Of a stretch of DNA of 64,000 nucleotides, positions 1-11,398 are shown in pieces. Below the pieces are notes generated by a model. That model made no database searches. It saw only the letters and a list, made by a program, of their open reading frames with translations, and had not been told where the DNA came from. The stretch is from the NCBI GenBank assembly GCA_036785705.1, contig JAWUZG010000332.1, positions 372,001 to 436,000 on the forward strand, written 5' to 3'. The stretch comes from Acanthornis magna. Lineage: Eukaryota; Chordata; Aves; Passeriformes; Acanthizidae. The position numbers and the translations under genes were made by a program. The first letter of the stretch is position 1; the number at the start of each line of letters is the position of its first letter.

Positions 1-318
1 CAATGGCCTTGACTGGCTCCTTCCAGCACCAGTGTTCCTGGAGCTCTAGGCTCTTTCCCTCTCTCAACCCTAACTCCAGGCACAATGACAGCCCATGCCT
101 AGGGCCGAGGTGCCCACCCCTGCACGTGGTCCAGGTCAGAACGCTGTGGGAACAGCAAGGTTGGGGCCTTGCCGCAGTTGCCTTGGCAGGCCCTTTGCAG
201 TGCCACTGTTCCTGGAGCTCGAGGCCCTTTAGATCTCAATGCTAACCTTAGGCGTAACCCTAACCCTAACCCTAGTTAATTACCCCAACTCACTATCAAG
301 CTTTTCCCTATCAGAAAG

Positions 319-2051
319 ATGGAAGAGAAGCAATGTTGGGGCGCAACTGCGGTCGCATCGGCAGGCCCTTACCAGCACAAGTGTTCTTGGAACTCTAGCC
401 TCTTTCCCTTCCTCAACCCTAACTCCGGGCACAAACGCAGCCTATGGCTGGGGCCGAGGTGCCAACCACTGTGGGGAGTCCAGGTCCGAATAGTGTGGGA
501 GCAGGAAGGTTGGGGCCTTGCTGTGATCGCCTTGGCATGCCCTTTGCAGTGCCACTGTTCCTGGAGCTCGAGGCCCTTTAGATCTCAATGCTAAACTTAG
601 GCGTAACCCTAACCCTAGCTCTAGTTAATTACCCTAACACAGTCCCAAGCTTTTCCCAATCAGAAAGATGGAGGAGAAGCAATGTTGTGGTGCTGCTGTG
701 ATGGCCTTGGCAGGCTCCTTCCAGCATCAGTGTTCCTGCAGCTCTAGGCTCTTTCCCTTTCTCAACCCTAACTCCAGGCACAAAGGCAGCCTATGGCTGG
801 GGCCGAGGTGCCCACCCCTGTGGGAGGTCCAGGTCAGAATGGTGTGGGACCAGCAAGGTTGGGGCCTTGCCGCAATCGCCTTGGCAAGCCCTTTCCAGCG
901 CCAGCATTCCTGGAGCTCAAGGCCCTTTCGATCTCTCAACCCTAACCCTAGGCGTAACCCTAACCCTAGCTCTAGTTAATTACCCGAACACAGTCCCAAG
1001 CTTCTCCCTATCAGAAAGATGGAGGAGCAGCAATCTTGCGGCGCTGCTGCGATGGCCTTGGCAGGCTCCTTCCAGCACAACTGTTCCTGGAGCTCTAGGA
1101 TCTTTCCCTCTCTCAACCCTAACTCCAGGCTGAACGGCAGCCTATGGCTGGGGCCAAGGTGCCGACCACTGGGGGGGCTCCAGGTCAGAACGCTGTGCGA
1201 GCAGCAAGGTTGGGGCCTTGTCACGATGGCCTTGGCAGGCCCTTTCCAGTGCCAGTGTTCCTGGAGCTCTAAGCCCTTTAGATCTCTCAACGCTAACCAT
1301 AGGAGTAACCATAAGCCTAACCCTAGTTAATCACCCCAACCCAGTACCGGACTTTTCCCTATCAGAAAGATGCAGGAGAAGCAACGTTGTGGTGCTGCCG
1401 CGATGGCCTCGGCAGGCCCTTTCCAGCACAAGTGCTCCTGGAGATCTAGGCTCTTTCCCTCTCTCAATCCTAACTCCATGCTGAATGGCAGCCTATGGCT
1501 GGGGCCGAGGTGCCCACCCCTCTTGGGGCTCCGGCTCCAAATGGGGTGGGAGCAGCAAGGTTGGGGCCTTGCTGCGATCGCTTTGGCAGGCCCTTTCCAG
1601 TGCCAGTGTTCTTGGAGCTCGAGGCCCTTCAGATCTCTCAACACTAAGCCTAACCCTAGTTAATTACCCCAACTCAGTACCGGACTTTTCCCTATCAGAA
1701 AGATGGAGCAGCAGCAATCTTGCGGCGCTGCTACAATGGCCTTGACTGGCTCCTTCCAGCACCAGTGTTCCTGGACCTCTAGGCTCTTTCCCTCTCTCAA
1801 CCCTAACTCCAGGCACAATGACAGCCCATGCCTAGGGCCGAGGTGCCCACCCCTGCACGTGGTCCAGGTCAGAACGCTGTGGGAACAGCAAGGTTGGGGC
1901 CTTGCCGCAGTTGCCTTGGCAGGCCCTTTGCAGTGCCACTGTTCCTGGAGCTCGAGGCCCTTTAGATCTCAATGCTAACCTTAGGCGTAACCCTAACCCT
2001 AACCCTAGTTAATTACCCCAACTCACTATCAAGCTTTTCCCTATCAGAAAG
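319..2051. repeat. Satellite HOR copy 1 (A-B-C-D-E)
   Basis: This is the first complete 1,733-bp HOR. Monomers start at 319, 668, 1019, 1370 and 1703. The second monomer is the B form, whose boundary reads AATCAGAAAGATGGAGGAG. D is the only type shortened to 333 bp. Confidence 0.9.
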
Positions 2052-3784
2052 ATGGAAGAGAAGCAATGTTGGGGCGCAACTGCGGTCGCATCGGCAGGCC
2101 CTTACCAGCACAAGTGTTCTTGGAACTCTAGCCTCTTTCCCTTCCTCAACCCTAACTCCGGGCACAAACGCAGCCTATGGCTGGGGCCGAGGTGCCAACC
2201 ACTGTGGGGAGTCCAGGTCTGAATAGTGTGGGAGCAGGAAGGTTGGGGCCTTGCTGTGATCGCCTTGGCATGCCCTTTGCAGTGCCACTGTTCCTGGAGC
2301 TCGAGGCCCTTTAGATCTCAATGCTAAACTTAGGCGTAACCCTAACCCTAGCTCTAGTTAATTACCCTAACACAGTCCCAAGCTTTTCCCAATCAGAAAG
2401 ATGGAGGAGAAGCAATGTTGTGGTGCTGCTGTGATGGCCTTGGCAGGCTCCTTCCAGCATCAGTGTTCCTGCAGCTCTAGGCTCTTTCCCTTTCTCAACC
2501 CTAACTCCAGGCACAAAGGCAGCCTATGGCTGTGGCCGAGGTGCCCACCCCTGTGGGAGGTCCAGGTCAGAATGGTGTGGGACCAGCAAGGTTGGGGCCT
2601 TGCCGCGATCGCCTTGGCAAGCCCTTTCCAGCGCCAGCATTCCTGGAGCTCAAGGCCCTTTCGATCTCTCAACCCTAACCCTAGGCGTAACCCTAACCCT
2701 ACCTCTAGTTAATTACCCTAACACAGTCCCAAGCTTCTCCCTATCAGAAAGATGGAGGAGCAGCAATCTTGCGGCGCTGCTGCGATGGCCTTGGCAGGCT
2801 CCTTCCAGCACAACTGTTCCTGGAGCTCTAGGATCTTTCCCTCTCTCAACCCTAACTCCAGGCTGAACGGCAGCCTATGGCTGGGGCCAAGGTGCCGACC
2901 ACTGGGGGGAGTCCAGGTCAGAACGCTGTGCGAGCAGCAAGGTTGGGGCCTTGTCACAATGGCCTTGGCAGGCCCTTTCCAGTGCCAGTGTTCCTGGAGC
3001 TCTAAGCCCTTTAGATCTCTCAACGCTAACCATAGGAGTAACCATAAGCCTAACCCTAGTTAATCACCCCAACCCAGTACCGGACTTTTCCCTATCAGAA
3101 AGATGCAGGAGAAGCAACGTTGTGGTGCTGCCGCGATGGCCTCGGCAGGCCCTTTCCAGCACAAGTGCTCCTGGAGATCTAGGCTCTTTCCCTCTCTCAA
3201 TCCTAACTCCACGCTGAATGGCAGCCTATGGCTGGGGCCGAGGTGCCCACCCCTCTTGGGGCTCCGGCTCCAAATGGGGTGGGAGCAGCAAGGTTGGGGC
3301 CTTGCTGCGATCGCTTTGGCAGGCCCTTTCCAGTGCCAGTGTTCTTGGAGCTCGAGGCCCTTCAGATCTCTCAACACTAAGCCTAACCCTAGTTAATTAC
3401 CCCAACTCAGTACCGGACTTTTCCCTATCAGAAAGATGGAGCAGCAGCAATCTTGCGGCGCTGCTACAATGGCCTTGACTGGCTCCTTCCAGCACCAGTG
3501 TTCCTGGAGCTCTAGGCTCTTTCCCTCTCTCAACCCTAACTCCAGGCACAATGACAGCCCATGCCTAGGGCCGAGGTGCCCACCCCTGCACGTGGTCCAG
3601 GTCCGAACGCTGTGGGAACAGCAAGGTTGGGGCCTTGCCGCAGTTGCCTTGGCAGGCCCTTTGCAGTGCCACTGTTCCTGGAGCTCGAGGCCCTTTAGAT
3701 CTCAATGCTAACCTTAGGCGTAACCCTAACCCTAACCCTAGTTAATTACCCCAACTCACTATCAAGCTTTTCCCTATCAGAAAG
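2052..3784. repeat. Satellite HOR copy 2 (A-B-C-D-E)
   Basis: Monomers start at 2052, 2401, 2752, 3103 and 3436, each exactly 1,733 bp after its counterpart in copy 1. Only scattered substitutions separate the two copies, for example CAGGTCC to CAGGTCT near 2220 and GGGGCC to GTGGCC near 2533. Confidence 0.9.
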
Positions 3785-5517
3785 ATGGAAGAGAAGCAAT
3801 GTTGGGGCGCAACTGCGGTCGCATCGGCAGGCCCTTACCAGCACAAGTGTTCTTGGAACTCTAGCCTCTTTCCCTTCCTCAACCCTAACTCCAGGCACAA
3901 ACGCAGCCTATGGCTGGGGCCGAGGTGCCAACCACTGTGGGGAGTCCAGGTCCGAATAGTGTGGGAGCAGGAAGGTTGGGGCCTTGCTGTGATCGCCTTG
4001 GCATGCCCTTTGCAGTGCCACTGTTCCTGGAGCTCGAGGCCCTTTAGATCTCAATGCTAACCCTAGGCGTAACCCTAACCCTAACCCTAGTTAATTACCC
4101 CAACTCACTACCAGGCTTTTCCCTATCAGAACGGAGTGGGAGCAGCAAGGTTGGGGCCTTGCTGCTCTTGCCTCGGCAGGCCCTTTCCCGTGCCTGTGTT
4201 CCTGCAGCTCTAGGATCTTTCCCTTTCTCAACCCTAACTCCAGGCACAAAGGCAGCCTATGGCTGGGGCCGAGGTGCCCACCCCTGTGGGGGGTCCAGGT
4301 CAGAATGGTGTGGGACCAGCAAGGCTGCGGCCTTGCCGCGATCGCCTTGGCAAGCCCTTTCCAGCGCCAGCATTCCTGGAGCTCAAGGCCCTTTCGATCT
4401 CTCAACCCTAACCCTAGGCGTAACCCTAACCCTACCTCTAGTTAATTACCCTAACACAGTCCCAAGCTTCTCCCTATCAGAAAGATGGAGGAGCAGCAAT
4501 CTTGCGGCGCTGCTGCGATGGCCTTGGCAGGCTCCTTCCAGCACAACTGTTCCTGGAGCTCTAGGATCTTTCCCTCTCTCAACCCTAACTCCAGGCTGAA
4601 CGGCAGCCTATGGCTGGGGTCAAGGTGCCGACCACTGGGGGGGGTCCAGGTCAAAACGCTGTGCGAGCAGCAAGGTTGGGGCCTTGTCACAATGGCCTTG
4701 GCAGGCCCTTTCCAGTGCCAGTGCTCCTGGAGCTCTAAGCCCTTTAGATCTCTCAACGCTAACCGTAGGAGTAACCATAAGCCTAACCCTAGTTAATCAC
4801 CCCAACCCAGTACCGGACTTTTCCCTATCAGAAAGATGCAGGAGAAGCAACGTTGTGGTGCTGCCGCGATGGCCTCGGCAGGCCCTTTCCAGCACAAGTG
4901 TTCCTGGAGATCTAGGCTCTTTCCCTCTCTCAATCCTAACTCCACGCTGAATGGCAGCCTATGGCTGGGGCCGAGGTGCCCACCCCTCTTGGGGCTCCAG
5001 CTCCAAATGGGGTGGGAGCAGCAAGGTTGGGGCCTTGCTGCGATCGCTTTGGCAGGCCCTTTCCAGTGCCACTGTTCTTGGAACTCGAGGCCCTTCAGAT
5101 CTCTCAACACTAAGCCTAACCCTAGTTAATTACCCCAACTCAGTACCGGACTTTTCCCTATCAGAAAGATGGAGCAGCAGCAATCTTGCGGCGCTGCTAC
5201 AATGGCCTTGACTGGCTCCTTCCAGCACCAGTGTTCCTGGAGCTCTAGGCTCTTTCCCTCTCTCAACCCTAACTCCAGGCACAATGACAGCCCACGCCTA
5301 GGGCCGAGGTGCCCACCCCTGCACGTGGTCCAGGTCCGAACGCTGTGGGAACAGCAAGGTTGGGGCCTTGCCGCAGTTGCCTTGGCAGGCCCTTTGCAGT
5401 GCCACTGTTCCTGGAGCTCGAGGCCCTTTAGATCTCAATGCTAACCTTAGGCATAACCCTAACCCTAACCCTAGTTAATTACCCCAACTCACTATCAAGC
5501 TTTTCCCTATCAGAAAG
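3785..5517. repeat. Satellite HOR copy 3 (A-B'-C-D-E)
   Basis: Monomers start at 3785, about 4134, 4485, 4836 and 5169. The second monomer is the B' form: after TATCAGAA it reads CGGAGTGGGAGCAGCAAGG instead of the AGATGGAGGAG sequence of B. Total length is still 1,733 bp, so the exchange left the length unchanged. Confidence 0.9.
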
Positions 5518-7250
5518 ATGGAAGAGAAGCAATGTTGGGGCGCAACTGCGGTCGCATCGGCAGGCCCTTACCAGCACAAGTGTTCTTGGAACTCTAGCCT
5601 CTTTCCCTTCCTCAACCCTAACTCCGGGCACAAACGCAGCCTATGGCTGGGGCCGAGGTGCCAACCACTGTGGGGAGTCCAGGTCTGAATAGTGTGGGAG
5701 CAGGAAGGTTGGGGCCTTGCTGTGATCGCCTTGGCATGCCCTTTGCAGTGCCACTGTTCCTGGAGCTCGAGGCCCTTTAGATCTCAATGCTAACCTTAGG
5801 CGTAACCCTAACCCTAACCCTAGTTAATTACCCCAACTCACTACCAGGCTTTTCCCTATCAGAACGGTGTGGGAGCAGCAAGGTTGGGGCCTTGCTGCTC
5901 TTGCCTCGGCAGGCCCTTTCCAGTGCCTGTGTTCCTGCAGCTATAGGATCTTTCCCTTTCTCAACCCTAACTCCAGGCACAAACGCAGCCTATGGCTGGG
6001 GCCGAGGTGCCCACCCCTGTGGGGGGCCCAGGTCAGAATGGTGTGGGACCAGCAAGGTTGGGGCCTTGCCGCGATCGCCTTGGCAAGCCCTTTCCAGCGC
6101 CAGCATTCCTGGAGCTCAAGGCCCTTTTGATCTCTCAACCCTAACCCTAGGCGTAACCCTAACCCTAGCTCTAGTTAATTACCCTAACACAGTCCCAAGC
6201 TTCTCCATATCAGAAAGACGGAGGAGCAGCAATCTTGCGGCGCTGCTGCGATGGCCTTGGCAGGCTCCTTCCAGCACAACTGTTCCTGGAGCTCTAGGAT
6301 CTTTCCCTCTCTCAACCCTAACTCCAGACTGAACGGCAGCCTATGGCTGGGGCCAAGGTGCCGACCACTGGGGGGGGTCCAGGTCAGAACGCTGTGCGAG
6401 CAGCAAGGTTGGGGCCTTGTCACAATGGCCTTGGCAGGCCCTTTCCAGTGCCAGTGCTCCTGGAGCTCTAAGCCCTTTAGATCTCTCAACGCTAACCATA
6501 GGAGTAACCATAAGCCTAACCCTAGTTAATCACCCCAACCCAGTACCGGACTTTTCCCTATCAGAAAGATGCAGGAGAAGCAACGTTGTGGTGCTGCCGT
6601 GATGGCCTCGGCAGGCCCTTTCCAGCACAAGTGTTCCTGGAGATCTAGGCTCTTTCCCTCTCTCAATCCTAACTCCACGCTGAATGGCAGCCTATGGCTG
6701 GGGCCGAGGTGCCCACCCCTCTTGGGGCTCCAGCTCCAAATGGGGTGGGAGCAGCAAGGTTGGGGCCTTGCTGCGATCGCTTTGGCAGGCCCTTTCCAGT
6801 GCCACTGTTCTTGGAGCTCGAGGCCCTTCAGATCTCTCAACACTAAGCCTAACCCTAGTTAATTACCCCAACTCAGTACCGGACTTTTCCCTATCAGAAA
6901 GATGGAGCAGCAGCAATGTTGCGGCGCTGCTACAACGGCCTTTACTGGCTCCTTCCAGCACCAGTGTTCCTGGAGCTCTAGGCTCTTTCCCTCTCTCAAC
7001 CCTAACTCCAGGCACAATGACAGCCCATGCCTAGGGCCGAGGTGCCCACCCCTGCACGTGGTCCAGGTCCGAACGCTGTAGGAACAGCAAGGTTGGGGCC
7101 TTGCCGCAGTTGCCTTGGCAGGCCCTTTGCAGTGCCACTGTTCCTGGAGCTCGAGGCCCTTTAGATCTCAATGCTAACCTTAGGCGTAACCCTAACCCTA
7201 ACCCTAGTTAATCACCCCAACCCAGTACCGGACTTTTCCCTATCAGAAAG
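5518..7250. repeat. Satellite HOR copy 4 (A-B'-C-D-E) ending in a recombinant E
   Basis: Monomers start at 5518, about 5867, 6218, 6569 and 6902. C carries ACG in place of the usual ATG at its marker. The last monomer starts as E but switches into the tail normally found on C at 7197-7212, so it runs straight into a D monomer at 7251 and not into A. Confidence 0.88.
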
Positions 7251-7932
7251 ATGCAGGAGAAGCAACGTTGTGGTGCTGCCGCGATGGCCTCGGCAGGCCC
7301 TTTCCAGCACAAGTGTTCCTGGAGATCTAGGCTCTTTCCCTCTCTCAATCCTAACTCCACGCTGAATGGCAGCCTATGGCTGGGGCCGAGGTGCCCACCC
7401 CTCTTGGGGCTCCAGCTCCAAATGGGGTGGGAGCAGCAAGGTTGGGGCCTTGCTGCGATCGCTTTGGCAGGCCCTTTCCAGTGCCACTGTTCTTGGAGCT
7501 CGAGACTTTTCAGATCTCTCAACACTAAGCCTAACCCTAGTTAATTACCCCAACTCAGTACCGGACTTTTCCCTATCAGAAAGATGGAGCAGCAGCAATG
7601 TTGCGGCGCTGCTACAATGGCCTTGACTGGCTCCTTCCAGCACCAGTGTTCCTGGAGCTCTAGGCTCTTTCCCTCTCTCAACCCTAACTCCAGGCACAAT
7701 GACAGCCCATGCCTAGGGCCGAGGTGCCCACCCCTGCACGCGGTCCAGGTCAGAACGCTGTAGGAACAGCAAGGTTGGGGCCTTGCCGTGATCGCCTTGG
7801 CAGGCCCATTGCAGTGCCACTGTTCCTGGAGCTCGAGGCCCTTTAGATCTCAATGCGAACCTTAGGCGTAACCCTAACCCTAACCCTAGTTAATTACCCC
7901 AACTCACTATCAAGCTTTTCCCTATCAGAAAG
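7251..7932. repeat. Inserted D-E monomer pair
   Basis: A D monomer (7251) and an E monomer (7584) occur here out of order, giving D-E-D-E across 6569-7932. The pair is 682 bp (333+349), as expected for two monomers left by unequal exchange. Normal A-B-C-D-E order resumes at 7933. Confidence 0.88.
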
Positions 7933-9665
7933 ATGGAGGAGAAGCAATGTTGGGGCGCAACCGCGGTCGCATCGGCAGGCCCTTACCAGCACAAGTGTTC
8001 TTGGAACTCTAGCCTCTTTCCCTTCCTCAACCTTAACTCCAGGCACAAACGCAGCCTATGGCTGGGGCCGAGGTGCCAACCACTGTGGGGAGTCCAGGTC
8101 CGAATAGTGTGGGAGCAGGAAGGTTGGGGCCTTGCTGTGATCGCCTTGGCAGGCCCTTTGCAGTGCCACTGTTCCTGGAGCTCGAGGCCCTTTAGATCTC
8201 AATGCTAAACTTAGGCGTAACCCTAACCCTAGCTCTAGTTAATTACCCTAACACAGTCCCAAGCTTTTCCCTATCAGAAAGATGGAGGAGAAGCAATGTT
8301 GTGGCGCTGCTGCGATGGCCTTGGCAGGCTCCTTCCAGCATCAGTGTTCCTGGAGCTCTAGGCTCTTTCCCTTTCTCAACCCTAACTCCAGGCACAAACG
8401 CAGCCTATGGCTGGGGCCGAGGTGCCCACCCCTGTGGGAGGTCCAGGTCAGAATGGTGTGGGACCAGCAAGGTTGGGGCCTTGCCGCGATCGCCTTGGCA
8501 AGCCCTTTCCAGCGCCAGCATTCCTGGAGCTCAAGGCCCTTTCGATCTCTCAACCCTAACCCTAGGCGTAACCCTAACCCTAGCTCTAGTTAATTACCCT
8601 AACACAGTCCCAAGCTTCTCCATATCAGAAAGATGGAGGAGCAGCAATCTTGCGGCGCTGCTGCGATGGCCTTGGCAGGCTCCTTCCAGCACAACTGTTC
8701 CTGGAGCTCTAGGATCTTTCCCTCTCTCAACCCTAACTCCAGGCTGAACGGCAGCCTATGGCTGGGGCCAAGGTGCCGACCACTGGGGGGGGTCCAGGTC
8801 AGAACGCTGTGCGAGCAGCAAGGTTGGGGCCTTGTCACGATGGCCTTGGCAGGCCCTTTCCAGTGCCAGTGTTCCTGGAGCTCTAAGCCCTTTAGATCTC
8901 TCAACGCTAACCATAGGAGTAACCATAAGCCTAACCCTAGTTAATCACCCCAACCCAGTACCGGACTTTTCCCTATCAGAAAGATGCAGGAGAAGCAACG
9001 TTGTGGTGCTGCCGTGATGGCCTCGGCAGGCCCTTTCCAGCACAAGTGTTCCTGGAGATCTAGGCTCTTTCCCTCTCTCAATCCTAACTCCACGCTGAAT
9101 GGCAGCCTATGGCTGGGGCCGAGGTGCCCACCCCTCTTGGGGCTCCAGCTCCAAATGGGGTGGGAGCAGCAAGGTTGGGGCCTTGCTGCGATCGCTTTGG
9201 CAGGCCCTTTCCAGTGCCAGTGTTCTTGGAGCTCGAGGCCCTTCAGATCTCTCAACACTAAGCCTAACCCTAGTTAATTACCCCAACTCAGTACCGGACT
9301 TTTCCCAATCAGAAAGATGGAGCAGCAGCAATCTTGCGGCGCTGCTACAATGGCCTTGACTGGCTCCTTCCAGCACCAGTGTTCCTGGAGCTCTAGGCTC
9401 TTTCCCTCTCTCAACCCTAACTCCAGGCACAATGACAGCCCATGCCTAGGGCCGAGGTGCCCACCCCTGCACGCGGTCCAGGTCCGAACGCTGTGGGAAC
9501 AGCAAGGTTGGGGCCTTGCCGCAGTTGCCTTGGCAGGCCCTCTGCAGTGCCACTGTTCCTGGAGCTCGAGGCCCTTTAGATCTCAATGCTAACCTTAGGC
9601 GTAACCCTAACCCTAACCCTAGTTAATTACCCCAACTCACTATCAAGCTTTTCCCTATCAGAAAG
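7933..9665. repeat. Satellite HOR copy 5 (A-B-C-D-E)
   Basis: Monomers start at 7933, 8282, 8633, 8984 and 9317. The second monomer is B again and not B', so the two HOR variants are interspersed, not confined to separate blocks. Confidence 0.9.
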
Positions 9666-11398
9666 ATGGAAGAGAAGCAATGTTGGGGCGCAACTGCGGT
9701 GGCATCGGCAGGCCCTTACCAGCACAAGTGTTCTTGGAACTCTAGCCTCTTTCCCTTCCTCAACCCTAACTCCGGGCACAAACGCAGCCTATGGCTGGGG
9801 CCGAGGTGCCAACCACTGTGGGGAGTCCAGGTCCGAATAGTGTGGGAGCAGGAAGGTTGGGGCCTTGCTGTGATCGCCTTGGCATGCCCTTTGCAGTGCC
9901 ACTGTTCCTGGAGCTCGAGGCCCTTTAGATCTCAATGCTAACCTTAGGCGTAACCCTAACCCTAACCCTAGTTAATTACCCCAAGTCACTACCAGGCTTT
10001 TCCCTATCAGAACGGTGTGGGAGCAGCAAGGTTGGGGCCTTGCTGCTCTTGCCTCGACAGGCCCTTTCCAGTGCCTGTGTTCCTGCAGCTCTAGGATCTT
10101 TCCCTTTCTCAACCCTAACTCCAGGCACAAAGGCAGCCTATGGCTGGGGCCGAGGTGCCCACCCCTGTGGGGGGTCCAGGTCAGAATGGTGTGGGACCAG
10201 CAAGGCTGCGGCCTTGCCGCGATCGCCTTGGCAAGCCCTTTCCAGCGCCAGCATTCCTGGAGCTCAAGGCCCTTTCGATCTCTCAACCCTAACCCTAGGC
10301 GTAACCCTAACCCTAGCTCTAGTTAATTACCCTAACACAGTCCCAAGCTTCTCCCTATCAGAAAGATGGAGGAGCAGCAATCTTGTGGCGCTGCTGCGAT
10401 GGCCTTGGCAGGCTCCTTCCAGCACAACTGTTCCTGGAGCTCTAGGATCTTTCCCTCTCTCAACCCTAACTCCAGGCTGAACGGCAGCCTATGGCTGGGG
10501 CCAAGGTGCCGACCACTGGGGGGGGTCCAGGTCAGAACGCTGTGCGAGCAGCAAGGTTGGGGCCTTGTCACAATGGCCTTGGCAGGCCCTTTCCAGTGCC
10601 AGTGTTCCTGGAGCTCTAAGCCCTTTAGATCTCTCAACGCTAACCATAGGAGTAACCATAAGCCTAACCCTAGTTAATCACCCCAACCCAGTACCGGACT
10701 TTTCCCTATCAGAAAGATGCAGGAGAAGCAACGTTGTGGTGCTGCCGCGATGGCCTCGGCAGGCCCTTTCCAGCACAAGTGTTCCTGGAGATCTAGGCTC
10801 TTTCCCTCTCTCAATCCTAACTCCACGCTGAATGGCAGCCTATGGCTGGGGCCGAGGTGCCCACCCCTCTTGGGGCTCCAGCTCCAAATGGGGTGGGAGC
10901 AGCAAGGTTGGGGCCTTGCTGCGATCGCTTTGGCAGGCCCTTTCCAGTGCCACTGTTCTTGGAGCTCGAGGCCCTTCAGATCTCTCAACACTAAGCCTAA
11001 CCCTAGTTAATTACCCCAACTCAGTACCGGACTTTTCCCAATCAGAAAGATGGAGCAGCAGCAATGTTGCGGCACTGCTACAATGGCCTTGACTGGCTCC
11101 TTCCAGCACCAGTGTTCCTGGAGCTCTAGGCTCTTTCCCTCTCTCAACCCTAACTCCAGGCACAATGACAGCCCATGCCTAGGGCCGAGGTGCCCACCCC
11201 TGCACGTGGTCCAGGTCCGAACGCTGTGGGACCAGCAGGGTTGGGGCCTTGCCGCAGTTGCCTTGGCAGGCCCTTTGCAGTGCCACTGTTCCTGGAGCTC
11301 GAGGCCCTTTAGATCTCAATGCTAACCTTAGGCGTAACCCTAACCCTAACCCTAGTTAATTACCCCAACTCACTATCAAGCTTTTCCCTATCAGAAAG
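9666..11398. repeat. Satellite HOR copy 6 (A-B'-C-D-E)
   Basis: Monomers start at 9666, 10015, 10366, 10717 and 11050. The second monomer is B' (TATCAGAACGGTGTGGG). This is the last complete HOR before order breaks down. Confidence 0.9.
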
